Source of the DNA: Silene conica
Lineage: Eukaryota; Streptophyta; Magnoliopsida; Caryophyllales; Caryophyllaceae
Length of the DNA: 64,000 bases
Reading direction: 5' to 3'
Assembly (NCBI GenBank): GCA_029255685.2
Contig: CM055312.2
Coordinates: 11,246,649-11,310,648 of the forward strand
In this document: positions 45,537 through 58,244 of the stretch, in pieces
Position numbering within the stretch: the first letter of the stretch is position 1
Layout of the letters: each line of letters starts with the position of its first letter
Program-made: the position numbers and the translations under genes
Notes under the pieces: model-generated
What the model saw: only the letters and a program-made list of their open reading frames with translations
What the model was told of the DNA's origin: nothing
Databases searched by the model: none

Positions 45537-45687
45537 CACATATATATATATATACACATATATATATATATACACATATATATATATATACACATATATA
45601 TATATATACACATATATATATATATATGTATACATATATATATGTATGTATACATATATATATATATATACATATATATATGTATAC

Positions 45688-45720
<33 letters not shown>

Positions 45721-45735
45721 TACATATATATATAC
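45449..45735. repeat. Compound TA / TATACA microsatellite
   Basis: TA repeats interspersed with ACATATATATATATAC units of 24-26 bp and ATGTATACATATATATATGT. Flanks the foldback element on the right. Confidence 0.95.
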
Positions 45736-45918
45736 TGAACATACAAAATTATACTGTATAAATAAATAAATAAATAAATTTTCGGTTTTTCTAACTTACA
45801 ATTAATAACTTAAAAATATTAAGATTTACGAGATATTCTCACTGATTATGGTAAAAACGAGTTTATCCTTGAATATCTTGTAAATATTTTCACATTAGCG
45901 AGAAACAATTATTTTAGG

Positions 45919-46188
45919 GTGTTGCTCATTCATATACATGATTTACTCAATTATACACATATTTCCCATTTTACCCCTTTCATTCAACACACATTTTTCA
46001 ATTTTCTTCTCATCGTAGTCATCCCTTCAATTTCTCCCACCGTCTCAACCACCACCCCTGCCACCGCCATCCAACCACTACCCTCCGATAAACGACATAA
46101 TCAGGTTGTTGAACGGATCGAACAAATTATGAGCAAATCTAACCCTGCCACCGCCATCCAGGCCCTCTTCAATCCTCGCAATTTCTAG
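45919..46188 (+). other. Unrecognised short ORF, possibly an exon
   Basis: 89 codons. The C-terminal half (SDKRHNQVVERIEQIMSKSN then PATAIQALFNPRNF) looks more protein-like than the start, and the phrase PATAIQ occurs twice. I do not recognise it and there is no domain. It could be a remnant exon or chance. Confidence 0.25.
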
Positions 46189-46346
46189 GTATTATTCTCA
46201 TTCCTCCTCGATCTTCTCAATTACTCTTTAATTTGCGATTAATAATTTCGTCAATTCAATCTGCTACTTCATGCACATTAATCGACTTTTGTTGATTTCA
46301 GTGTTCTTGATTTTCGAATTTGTGCATCTTATTACTATTGATTTGT

Positions 46347-46951
46347 TTATTGTTTGTTGCAGTTATAACCACCAACATCAGAATCGATACATTTCGAGTT
46401 AGACTGACAGATATATGTTGAAGCATTCTTCTTTGCTTCATTGCAGGAAACACTAGCTGCATCCCCTAAACGACCCACGAACCAATTGAGTACAAGAGGA
46501 ACTTGATTTTCTACTTTTTCCGCAACTACTCCGGTACGTAAATCAGACTGTCCAAAAAAATTAAAGCTGCTATTTCCAACAAGAAATAAATACCCACAAG
46601 GCTGAACAGAAGCGAGCCCGGCTATTGTTCGATTCTGCAAACTTTTCATATCAACCATAAATGATTGCAATCCAGGTGGTATTGAAGATTGACAACAACC
46701 CAAACCCGAACAAGATCCAGGGATCACTTCTTTAAGATTAGAACATAAAGCAAGACAACCAGTTCCGTGGGAAGCTTGTAAATATATGCATAATCATCAC
46801 ACCCAACAACAGTAAGCTTGTTTGCAGTACTTGAATAAGTAAACGGTGAAACATATATGTCGAAACTCGACTTATTTTGGTCATTGACATTCCCCTGGGA
46901 ATCATAACACGTTGATGATATCTGTGAATTCCTGATCATAAGTTCGGTCAT
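46347..46951 (-). pseudogene. Wall-associated-kinase-like (WAK) extracellular fragment, frameshifted
   Basis: Two overlapping frames together match the galacturonan-binding extracellular part of WAK proteins: TVVGCDDYAY, then (other frame) CSGLGCCQSSIPPGLQSF, PCGYLFLV and CIDSDVGGYNC, the beginning of an EGF-like repeat. A frameshift near 46760-46790 separates them. Signal peptide, the rest of the EGF repeats, transmembrane segment and kinase domain are absent, so this is a truncated relic. WAKs bind pectin in the cell wall and signal inward (family knowledge). Confidence 0.75.
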
Positions 46952-47444
46952 AAATCAATTTAAGGAAACCCTAATCTAATTAGTCTAAATCAATTTTTTA
47001 ATTTCATATAATATAATTGATAAAGGTAGAGATTAGAATTATTATTGATCGATACGAGAGCTAGCATCCATAGTTGTGTGGTTTAGAGTTTTTTTTTGTG
47101 GGGGAGAGAATTAGAGAGAAGAACTTTTCTTAGGCAGAGGGCATAGAATAGAAAAGTAATGAAAAAAAAGGGTATGAATGAGGAATTATGTTATTTTAAT
47201 GTTATATGATAATGATAATTATTACCGTTAAGTGGGGTTAGGAAATTTTTTAAGGAAATAATAATAATAATGTTTTGTTGTCTGAGAAATGATTTTTGGT
47301 AAGTCAATCTAAATTGATTTTTCATGTTTATAAGCCTACCAAAAAAATTTAAATGTTCTATTGATCTATAATTAGAAGCGTAAATTACCAAGTTTATGTT
47401 CCGTTTTAGAAAAATATCGGATTATCCAATTAGTTTAATTTGTA
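46952..47444. other. AT-rich spacer, nothing recognised
   Basis: Contains short purine-rich and TTATTATTATT stretches. No supported gene or element. Confidence 0.4.
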
Positions 47445-47702
47445 CTTCCTCCTTTTTTATCCAAATACCCTATTTACTTTATCACGTTTGCCAACGCAAG
47501 TTTTGCGTGCTTCATATCTTTAACTACGTATTTGTAAAAATTATAAAAGTTATATATTTTCAATGTACTCGTAAAGACGAATTAAACAAGACCCCACATG
47601 AATATATTTTTTTTTACGTATTGAGAGAAAATTGAGATTGAAAGTTGATTGGTGAATAGTGTACAAAAACCAAATATGGTATTTGGATAAAAATGGAGGA
47701 AG
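47445..47702. mobile_element. 258-bp Stowaway-type MITE
   Basis: Inverted ends CTTCCTCCTTTTTTATCCAA / (reverse) CTTCCTCCATTTTTATCCAA continuing to AATACC, with TA on both sides (47443-47444, 47703-47704) as the target duplication. These are features of Tc1/mariner-derived Stowaway MITEs. No ORF. Confidence 0.85.
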
Positions 47703-48281
47703 TATTTAATTAATTGCCATAATCGGTAGTAATGGCTGGAAAAACGGTTAATATCATACAACATTTACTAAGGTTTTGTTATTTTGGACTTAATTTCAGT
47801 TTTTATAAGTTTAGTTTAGATCGATTCAATTCAGTTCATTTCATTTCATATCAAGTCAGTTTAGTTCAATTCAATTTTTTACTACTGAGTTTAATTCACT
47901 TCAATCAATTTTAATTCAACAAAATTGAACCTAAATACCGTAAAATCTTTCGCGGAATAATAATTGGTGAAAATTGATAATATCGTATACATAAAATAAC
48001 ACTTAATTATAATTTATAATCATATATATTACTAATGCAATAGCCACATCGCTGACATGACATCTTAGTTATCAAGCACAATCTTATGTGGCAGTTAATG
48101 AGAGCCCATAAAAAATAAAACCTTTTTTTTTTTAAAAAAAAAGGTAAATAAATTATATTCCATATACCTAACCGAAGATTGCGATTGCGAACTCATTGGG
48201 ATGGTATATGGAATGAAATCAATTCTAGAATATGAATGGAATATTCCATATTCCATATATATTTTGTTACATATTTTAACT
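47703..48281. other. AT-rich spacer with a TCAATTCAGTT-type minisatellite
   Basis: Around 47815-47935 there is a degenerate short-period repeat (TCAATTCAGTTCATTTCATT and similar). A poly-T/poly-A foldback lies at 48123-48143. No gene seen. Confidence 0.5.
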
Positions 48282-48382
48282 GATTTAGGATCGGGTGAGA
48301 ACGATTATACGGTGCATACGGTGAGAACGAGTCACGTCCGTTGGATTAAAACACAATCAACGGTTAAGAAATACCCACAACC

Positions 48383-49063
48383 CACATTCTAGATAGATTT
48401 TTTGACGGAGTAGATAATTTTTTTTTTACCTTTTTACACAAAGTTAGATACATTTTTTTACGGAGTAAATACTTTTTTTTTTACCTTTTACGTAAACCTA
48501 TATACATTTTTTTGACGGAGTAGATACATTTTTTTTTATTTTTTTACGTAAACCTAGATACATTTTTTGACGGAGTAGATACATTTTTTTTTTTACTTTT
48601 TTACATAATCCTAGATACATTTTTTGAAGGAGTAAATACATTTTTTTTTTACTTTTTGTACATAAACCTAGATACATTTTTTGAAGTAGTAGATACATTT
48701 TTTTTAACTTTTTTACGTAAACCTAGATACATTTTTTGAAGGAGTAGATAACTTTTTTTTATTTTTTTACGTAAACCTAGATAGATTTTTTGACGGAGTA
48801 AATATATTTTTTACTTAAAGTTAGATATATTTTTTGACGGATTAAATATATTTTTTTTTTATTTTTTTTACATAAACCTAGATACATTTTTTGGCAGAGT
48901 AGATACATTTTTTTTACTTACACCTAGATACATTTTTTGACGGAGTAGATACATTTTTTTTTTTACTTTTTTACATAAACCTAGTTACGTTTTTTGACGG
49001 GGTAGATACATTTTTTACTTAAACCTTGATACATTTTTTGACGATACATTTTTTTACATTTTT
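48383..49063. repeat. Degenerate tandem array GATACATTTTTTGACGGAGTA
   Basis: About a dozen irregular units of 45-60 bp: AGATACATTTTTTGACGGAG, TAGATACATT, a T-run, then ACTTTTTTACATAAACC. It continues at 62468-62545 on the other side of the LINE, showing that the LINE split the array. Confidence 0.85.
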
Positions 49064-49929
49064 ACATAAAGCTAGATTTTTTATCCTCCTGCAACTGGTT
49101 TACCAGTAGCATATTATTATAATTATTATGGGAATGAATCTAATGAGAACATGCAGGGTATGGATAACATCAGATCTGAAGACATGGAAGTGGAAAATGG
49201 AGCTATTAATGAGAATGAAAATTTGATCATTACTATTGAAGATTCTTCTTCATCTAACTATACAACTCCTGATGATCCTATTACTAGTTCTGATTCCATG
49301 AATAGCAAGAGAATGTCATCTTCTGATTCTGATGACTTTGGTATTCTCCCAGTAAGTCCAGTCACTGATGTTAACACAACTCTCTCTCTAAATGTTGATT
49401 ATGGAAAGGTGACCTTACCAAGTGATGATGAAATGAGTACTAAACAATCTGCTATGTTTTTTACTGAACCCGTGACTTATGAAGATAATGTCATTTCTAA
49501 TCCTAGTATCTTTGAATCGGCTGTGAACATTGCTGCGTCTTGGGGAGAGGGTTTGGCTGAAGGGAAATCTAATGGATCTGGATTCTGGGCTACTGATGGA
49601 ACTTTTGTGGAGAAGGCAGACTCAGCGCCTCCTATCTTAAAGTGTCCAGAGAATAATGTTGTTTTGCAGGAATCTGAACTGGTGACCAGTGCTGCTGTTT
49701 GCTCTTGGGATGAAGCTGATATTGTCCTACCCATCAAGAAACGTAAATGTATGTCGGACACAATGGAGTGTAATGTGCCTGCGGTTACCTTGCTGAACAT
49801 TGGATATGTTAAGCCGTATTTATTCCAGTTATCAAAGAAGATGAAGAAGGTGGATATACCTGGTAACTTCGACCAGTTGGCACAAGGTAGCAGGGGTTTT
49901 TGTATGAAGATAGAGGATATGGATTGTAG

Positions 49930-51146
49930 TGTTGGAACTCTAGGTAGTCATACTAGCTAGTTCATATTATTAGTCTTACTAAATTACTAATTAATCTCAT
50001 ATTAATATAGTCGATCTTATGCATGCAAAATAAAAGCGGAAATAATGAGAATCGTATTCTTACAACCGGTCCGAAATATGCTAAGGACGATCCTCCAAGA
50101 GCAACCAAGTAAGCTTGCCTCCAATGGGTAGGCACCAAGACCCTACCTTAAACGGACCAAATAACCGAACCCGAAACTAGAGGACGGAATTAGGCTAAAA
50201 CCGTAAACTAATACTCACTAATTAGTTCACTAAAATATTATGTGCATAATATTGTTTTTAGAGGTTTTTATTATTATTTCTCATACTAGAAATAATGTTG
50301 CATTAGAATGTGAATGATTATGTGAAGCATCACATATATAGAGTGGGAGGGTTGAGTGAGGCGTGTGAATTGAGTGTGTTAGAAGGATTTTAGAAGCTTT
50401 TGACTTACCTATACAATATAGGTATGCCATCCTACAATTTAGGTGTAAGCTACAATAATCATTGTGTTGTAATCATAACACACAATATAAACCCTTAATA
50501 CATACAAAACCACACGACACACCAACATGTAAAATGGCTCTTCATTTTACAATTTGTAATTTGTACAATTGTATAATATGTGACATCTTATGTGACATAA
50601 TTAAATTGTATCAATTTAAAATACATTTATCACATAAATGATATTAAATCATATTTAACAAATTATTTCGTAATTCGAAATTACTGTCCCAACATATGGT
50701 TATCGTAATAATCGTCGAAACGATATATTGACAACGTTTGTTATAACCATGAACCATTCATTATACTAATTTTGATATTTCTAAAATATCATTTAATATT
50801 TGACAATTGACACATTTCAATTTCAAATATAAATCTTACTTTAAGATTCTACCTCTAATTTCTCAATATACGGTTTTAAGAATATCGATCAATCTGTATC
50901 CTATACAATTAATCAATATACGTTTAAGGGGTTAGTCCTAAAGGTGTGACCTAAAGGGATCAATTGACCACCACCGTCATACGACAGTAATGTTAAACTC
51001 TAGTCAGCCAATCATTACCGATTAATGTTGGTCAGTTGACTAAATCAATATTTGATCGTCCCTTGCATATTCTTTTCATAAGATTTATGACAATAATTTT
51101 TATCACTGTTGTGATCGCACTATTGTTGAGGACACATTTCCCAACA
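49930..51146 (-). repeat. 3' LTR of the gag-only element
   Basis: 1,217 bp, on the minus strand beginning TGTTGGGAAATGTG and ending in CCAACA. Followed inward by a purine-rich tract (minus strand GACAAGTGGGAGATTG, 51147-51162), the polypurine primer. Confidence 0.95.
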
Positions 51147-51162
51147 ATCTCCCACTTGTCCT

Positions 51163-53553
51163 CGACAAGTGTGCGTCACCAATTCTCTTGTCCTATTACG
51201 TCATCTCCCACTCAATGCAAGGTGTCTTCCAGGTCGTACTTGCATTTGATCATATCTTGAGCGGTTTTCTCGATCTGGAGATTTAACTGCTTTGACCGTA
51301 ATTATCTACCATAGATACCTTCCGAGCGTGGCCACGCATTTCCAGTTAAACTTCTCCTCGAGTGGCCCTGAGATTTAAGACAACCCTGACAAGGGGTTGG
51401 ACAATTCCTATCCTACCGTTCCCTTCGACTAACACAGTCCATCATGACCCAAAAGAAGCCCATTTGACCCCCTTTAACGGTTGATCGTAGAGCTAAAATC
51501 AAAGCCAATCTGAACTGTGCCACCTTGGGCGAACAGTCTCAAGTCTAAGAATCGACTTATGTGAATAATATAGTAGCTCTCGCCACGACCGGGCTAATTA
51601 TAAAATTTCCAGAACTCTATAAGCGGTCACTAAATGCCCAACAGAGTGTTACACAGTCTGCCGATGTGATCGACTAGTCATCCCATATGACTCTATGACT
51701 TTTGAACTTGCCATCAATCGCCTCACATTGTAGTCGCTTCGAGACGTCACCTCATATAAGCGACTATGGGCTATACTAAGTTAATCCAGTTCACTTATGG
51801 GGTTCAAATTGTCTCTTACAACCCATTTGGATTTCACAAAGTATAAATTGTGAGTTAATATTAATAATAATAACTCAAACGATAAGAGTGATTGTTATGT
51901 GCGAACAATCAATACGATATTGTTGCTCCACATAAACAATCTTTGATGATCATACATCAATTTGTATTAATGGTTTGCTATGTGAATATACCCTATCTTC
52001 ACATCTTTTAAACCTACAAATTTCGGTTTCCTTTTGACTCATATTATCTTGTATAATATGATCTAATTCAAGTACACTTCAAGTCTCTCATACTCGACTC
52101 GAGTCTCCTTACTTTAAGGAAGCTCCCACTGTTTTCTCAAAACTCATGACATGTCATCCATATGTACATAGTCATATTGTACTAGAATTTATATTGTAGT
52201 TAACCTAGATTCGATCCATTAGTTCTCCTCGAGAACTTATATCGAAATAGGACTTTATTTCAACCTATGGCATTTTGATCAAGATTATATGAATTAACAT
52301 TTTCATATCTCGGATTCAAATCCAAACCTTGTTAACTGATCGGTGACGTTTCATTATCATATAATAAACTCACTTATGATTTATGTTCTTAACATATATT
52401 CATTTAGAATTGAAAACCTTATATTCTTTAACCTTTAAAGAATCACCATTCTCTCTAAATGGTAGATTTTGTTTCCTTAATAACTTTTCTCCCACTGAAT
52501 TCCATATTACTATCATATAGTTAATAACTCCCACTGATTTCATAGTGATTAGGTAACAACTTCAAACATCTTCTCAACTCGTAATGAACATTTCATTTTG
52601 ATTTTCTTTCCCACGGAAAGAATCTTAGTATTATCATGAGAACGGGAGACGATTTCTCCTCTATTATCTTTATAAAACAGAAACATTAACATCATGGAAA
52701 CGATTTCCTTTTGTTAACACTCGCGGTTCCCTTTGTCCTCTCTAGGAACTAATGACAACATATGGAACATTTCCTTTTGTGTCCTCGCGTAGTTTCTTCT
52801 GTGTCCTCTCGTAGTTTCTTCTATCCAATCTTCTAGAGTTCTTCTTAAGGACTCCTTATAGGACTCTTCTCTAAGATCCTATGTTTATTTCATTGGTTTA
52901 CGGGCGTAGAATTTCTCCCACTCTATCCTCTAAATAACCTTTATTTTAGAAGGATAGCATTTTCGCCCGTCAACAATGTATTGGATAAAGAATTATGTGA
53001 GTATTTGAGATATTAACACATTCTTTCATTTAAGGTGAAAATCTTATAATGAACTGATGTTCTTATGTTTGAATTTGAAGTATTTCACGGGATGCAATTC
53101 TCGTTTTTTAAGTAAGTCGTATTACTTTTATAATGATCCTATCATTTCTTCCGTACATTGAATCATTCAAGGTACTTTATTACGATTTATGAAAATCGTA
53201 TCAATTCATGTTTATAATAGCATTTTAAAACAACCAAACATGTTTGATTAAGAACAAAAGGATGACTTGGGTTGAAAACCAAGTCACCACTATTACAACC
53301 ATTGTTTCAACAAGATTCTTGTCGTACAAGAAATACAAAGTTCTTAAATTAAAATGCAAAAAGAAAGAAGACATCAAATGAAAATTAGAGCTATGCTCTT
53401 TATGTCTTCAATCTCGGATGCTACCTTAGCCATCCATGGAAGGAACTTCAAGTTTCCTTCTCCTTCTCCTTGCCTTTGTCTTTGGTAGGAGCCCCTTTAA
53501 AACAATTTATAAACGGGTAAGAATCAATAACTTGTATCAATATACAAAATTGA
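51163..53553 (-). other. Noncoding 3' interior of the gag-only element
   Basis: 2.4 kb in the place where pol would lie in an autonomous element. No RT, integrase or protease motif found in any frame. Confidence 0.75.
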
Positions 53554-54480
53554 TTAAATAACATGAATTGAACGAGAATTTATACCTACTGCAAGAACCT
53601 TTCCGGCTTTGAGGTCATGGAGATACTTCGGGCAATTCCGCTTCCAATGCCCCATCTTAGTGCAATAATAGCACTTGTCTTCAACCTTTGATGACGACGA
53701 AGAAGAAGCACCTTTCGTAAAAGTCTTCTCCTTGGGAGATGCGGGTTTGAAGGCTTTAACATTTTTACCTTTGTTGGCCTTGCGCTTAAACTTCCTCTTG
53801 CTTTTTGAATCGATATTAAGCACATCCTTTGTGGAACTCTCATTAAGTCCCATATCCCTCTCCGCTTGGACTAACATTTTATGTAACTCGTCCAAGGAGG
53901 TTACTTGATTGCGCATGTTATAATTTACCCGAAATTGAACATACGATTTCACTTTGTTGAGGGAGTGAAGGATTTTGTCAATAATAAGCGAGTCGGGAAC
54001 ATTCACCCCTTGCAACTTCAAGGTTTCGGCTAGCTCAACCATTTTGAGCACATGAGGACTAATCTTTTGACCTTCCTTTAAGGTCAAATCAAAGAAGGCG
54101 GAGGCCGCCTCATATTGGATCACCCTAGGAGCTTGTGAAAACATGTTCGCAACTCTAGTGTATATCTCATTAGCCGTGGCTAGCTTAATCATTCTTCTTT
54201 GGAGATCCGGCTCCATCGAAAATATAAGCACGTTCTTCAAAGCATGCGACTCCTTCATGTAGGCCTCATAGGCTTCACGAGTCGCTTCCGATGAACGAGC
54301 ACCGGGAGTGGGAGGAGCGGCAATGGTAAGATAACGAGTCTTATCGTCGGCTTCCGCGGCCAACACCAATTGGGCGTCCCAATCTTTAAAATTGGCGCCA
54401 TGCTTCTCAAGCTTGCAACGATCCATAAAAGACCGAAGCCATGAAACGTGTTGTGGGAGTGGTGGAGCGTTATTTGCCAT
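53554..54480 (-). CDS. Copia-type gag of the gag-only element
   Basis: 308 residues without internal stops. The N-terminal half has the UBN2-like capsid organisation (SWLRSFMDRCKLEKHGANFK; LFSMEPDLQRRM-like segment; FDLTLKEGQKI), followed by a Lys-rich region, a Ser run and a CX2CX4HX4C zinc knuckle (CYYCTKMGHWKRNC, about residues 270-283). Gag forms particles around element RNA. Retention of an open gag while pol is lost fits the TR-GAG class. ATG chosen as the first Met of the frame. Confidence 0.9.
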   Translation of the reverse strand: MANNAPPLPQHVSWLRSFMDRCKLEKHGANFKDWDAQLVLAAEADDKTRYLTIAAPPTPGARSSEATREAYEAYMKESHALKNVLIFSMEPDLQRRMIKLATANEIYTRVANMFSQAPRVIQYEAASAFFDLTLKEGQKISPHVLKMVELAETLKLQGVNVPDSLIIDKILHSLNKVKSYVQFRVNYNMRNQVTSLDELHKMLVQAERDMGLNESSTKDVLNIDSKSKRKFKRKANKGKNVKAFKPASPKEKTFTKGASSSSSSKVEDKCYYCTKMGHWKRNCPKYLHDLKAGKVLAVGINSRSIHVI

Positions 54481-56931
54481 TGATGATGGAAAGTCGAAAT
54501 TGAACTACAAATGAAAATTAAGGATTTAAAACACAATTATCGTTTTAATAATTAAACTTGTAAATTTTAAACAAGTTAAGCATCTACTTAATGATCTCTT
54601 ACCCAATTAAGTAAATGATCCCGAGACCCAAATACATACTAACTTGGGCACGGTTTAGCCGATACATCCCTCATTAATATGACTCGGTAGATTAACCCCT
54701 TAATCGATTCTACTTTTAGAACTCTCGGTCGATAAAATTACACTAATTCTTATCTTAGCCCGAACTTATTACCACTAAGGTGGCTCGAATACCTTCGTCG
54801 AGATCGACCAAATTTCAAGAAAAACGTAATCATATTACCCCACTTCACCAACGTAATAAGGTTTGCACCCCGGTTTAGCCGAGCCTACTCCCTTATGAAG
54901 AAGATCCTTCGCGGGTCCTTTACTTTTTGGTAAGGCTATGTCTCGATTTTTAAATAACGTAAGAGATCTTGTCAATTTATTATCTATCTCCTTTAAGTGA
55001 ACTAATTCGGTGAATTATTGATAAATTTAATTGACACGGTCGATAAAATCGATGGAATGCATGATGCTTGGATGACGATTTGGCTATGCATGCAACATGA
55101 TAAGCATAAATAAAAGCATAAATAAAAACCCTAGTATGGCCTTTCCTAAAATAGAAAATAAAGTAAATTACAAATTCGGAAACCAACTCCTTTGGTTCCT
55201 TGAACTTCACACGCGGCACGCATCCCAAGGCAAACTCCGTCTTGGTCGGAACTCCTTTCCGAAATGGCACCGTCTTCAAGGATCTCCGGAATTACAAATA
55301 ATTACAAATTTTCTATCTATTTTATACATTATAAAATAAAATAAAATAATAAAATAAAGTGATACGAGATCACATTAAATTACAACCGAATCGATAAACC
55401 CTTACATTACGGGAAATATCGATTAAAATCTAAGGCCATACTAAGTAAATTACATAATTCAAAATTACGTAAATAAATTATGACATTCATAAATAATAAT
55501 TAAATATGCAATGCTTATGTAAAATGCAAAACCTAAGCCAAATCGTCCTATTTAAACACGTTTTAAATATCGTTATTCATAATAACACGGTTTTATGGAA
55601 TAACGTGATTTAAACAATTTTAAAATCACTAATCACTCTATGAATCACCATTCATGATTTAGTGAAGTTTCCTAACACATTTTAGGATTCAAAATTTAGT
55701 CTTACTCAAATTTCGAAATAACTTAACTTTTATTTTAATATTGTTCGGTTTTAATCGGTTTTACGGGAAATAGCATTAAAATAATCAAACGAGTCATAAA
55801 AATTTCGAAAATTCAAAATTCAAAATTTTGAACATACTGAAAAATTTCTAAAATTTCAGATCCTTAAAATTCAAATATTTTCGAAATATACTTATTTATT
55901 TCGTAAAATTGGGCCGTGTGCATGCAAAATTGGTCGAAAAATACAAAACTATATCAATAATTATGAAATAAAATACCAATATAATTTTTACATCTTCCTA
56001 GACACTCAAAGTATCTGAAAAATGCAGAAAAATCAGGTGCACACTGTTTTAAATCTGAAAAGTAAGATTATGACTCCTTAAACACTCAATATCAATTTTA
56101 ACTCTTTAAAATTAAAATTAAAGTTTCAGAAACTTTTGGCACTAAATAAAACTATGTTGATGATCATACATAATATGACTTATATGGGTGAATTTTTCGG
56201 ACCATTTTAGCAACATTTACTATTTTTAATAATTCGTGTCATATATTACGCGATTTTACCGATTAAAATCATTTCTCATGCAATATTCGAGATTAAAAGC
56301 TCAAAATTCACATGCATGCTAGAAATAATATATGTGACACTATATTAAATTTTTATGGTCAAATTCGAACTTAAACTATTTAAGCTAAAATATGTCACTA
56401 ATATTACGATTTTTACGATAAAAATCAATATTCATGCAATATTAACGAAAATTTCTGAAAATTCATCATACATTTTAAATATTGCATGTGACATCTACAA
56501 AAATTTTTATAGTTAAATTCATAATATAACTATTTATCCCATATTTAACTCATTTTATGACTATTTAACCATTAAAAATCATAAACCATGCATAAAACTC
56601 AATAATTTCGAAAATTATTTATATTCATAATATGTTAAATGCATGTGAGAACATATTTAAAATTCATGGCCAGAAATATTATTTAGCTATTTTTCCCAAA
56701 TAAAAACATTTTTAACCGATTTAATGTACAAATTAAACATTTTAATTACAATATTGAACAATATTATTCCATAAATCATCAAAATGACTTAAAACTATTT
56801 TAAGACCAGAAAGTATACATGCATTATCATTTTCGTGCATATCCTATATGTACTACTCATTTTCGTTTTTAATTAAAATCGTATTTTCTCGCAAAAAACG
56901 TATAAAAACGAGTTGCATGCAAACAACCTTA
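54481..56931 (-). other. Long noncoding 5' leader of the gag-only element
   Basis: About 2.45 kb between PBS and gag ATG, rich in AT with many AAATTTTCGAAAAT-like words and repeated GCATG(T)GA motifs. No supported gene. Confidence 0.7.
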
Positions 56932-56933
56932 TG

Positions 56934-56945
56934 GCTCTGATACCA
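56934..56945 (-). other. Primer-binding site of the gag-only element
   Basis: Minus strand TGGTATCAGAGC, two bases from the 5' LTR, complementary to initiator tRNA-Met. Confidence 0.9.
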
Positions 56946-56947
56946 AT

Positions 56948-58164
56948 TGTTGGAACTCTAGGTAGTCATACTAGCTAGTTCATATTATTAGTCTTACTAA
57001 ATTACTAATTAATCTCATATTAATATAGTCGATCTTATGCATGCAAAATAAAAGCGGAAATAATGAGAATCGTATTCTTACAACCGGTCCGAAATATGCT
57101 AAGGACGATCCTCCAAGAGCAACCAAGTAAGCTTTCCTCCAATGGGTAGGCACCAAGACCCTACCTTAAACGGACCAAATAACCGAACCCGAAACTAGAG
57201 GACGGAATTAGGCTAAAACCGTAAACTAATACTCACTAATTAGTTCACTAAAATATTATGTGCATAATATTGTTTTTAGAGGTTTTTATTATTATTTCTC
57301 ATACTAGAAATAATGTTGCATTAGAATGTGAATGATTATGTGAAGCATCACATATATAGAGTGGGAGGGTTGAGTGAGGCGTGTGAATTGAGTGTGTTAG
57401 AAGGATTTTAGAAGCTTTTGACTTACCTATACAATATAGGTATGCCATCCTACAATTTAGGTGTAAGCTACAATAATCATTGTGTTGTAATCATAACACA
57501 CAATATAAACCCTTAATACATACAAAACCACACGACACACCAACATGTAAAATGGCTCTTCATTTTACAATTTGTAATTTGTACAATTGTATAATATGTG
57601 ACATCTTATGTGACATAATTAAATTGTATCAATTTAAAATACATTTATCACATAAATGATATTAAATCATATTTAACAAATTATTTCGTAATTCGAAATT
57701 ACTGTCCCAACATATGGTTATCGTAATAATCGTCGAAACGATATATTGACAACGTTTGTTATAACCATGAACCATTCATTATACTAATTTTGATATTTCT
57801 AAAATATCATTTAATATTTGACAATTGACACATTTCAATTTCAAATATAAATCTTACTTTAAGATTCTACCTCTAATTTCTCAATATACGGTTTTAAGAA
57901 TATCGATCAATCTGTATCCTATACAATTAATCAATATACGTTTAAGGGGTTAGTCCTAAAGGTGTGACCTAAAGGGATCAACTGACCACCACCGTCATAC
58001 GACAGTAATGTTAAACTCTAGTCAGCCAATCATTACCGATTAATGTTGGTCAGTTGACTAAATCAATATTGGATCGTCCCTTGCATATTCTTTTCATAAG
58101 ATTTATGACAATGATTTTTATCACTGTCGTGATCGCACTATTGTTGAGGACACATTTCCCAACA
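56948..58164 (-). repeat. 5' LTR of the gag-only element
   Basis: 1,217 bp, partner of 49930-51146. Differences noted at GCTTGCC/GCTTTCC, CAATTGACC/CAACTGACC, TTTGATCG/TTGGATCG, AATAATTT/AATGATTT and TGTTGTG/TGTCGTG. Confidence 0.95.
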
Positions 58165-58244
58165 TGTAGCAGTTCTAGTGAGTCATCTGTGGCTGGAGGA
58201 ATGGGATTTGCAGAGGTTGGCCCTATGCAACCTCCTCGCCAAGA

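Larger units (their letters stand above)
49930..58164 (-). mobile_element. Gag-only LTR retrotransposon (TR-GAG type)
   Basis: LTRs of 1,217 bp at 49930-51146 and 56948-58164, target duplication TGTAG at 49925-49929 and 58165-58169. The PBS shows minus orientation. The 5.8-kb interior encodes gag but no protease, integrase, RT or RNase H on either strand. That matches the described TR-GAG class, which depends on a partner for pol. I count five base differences between LTRs by eye. Confidence 0.93.

Noticed and set aside
48498-48698. ORF with MYLLLQKMYLGL repeats
   Set aside because: Translation of the T-rich tandem array in the TIR element.
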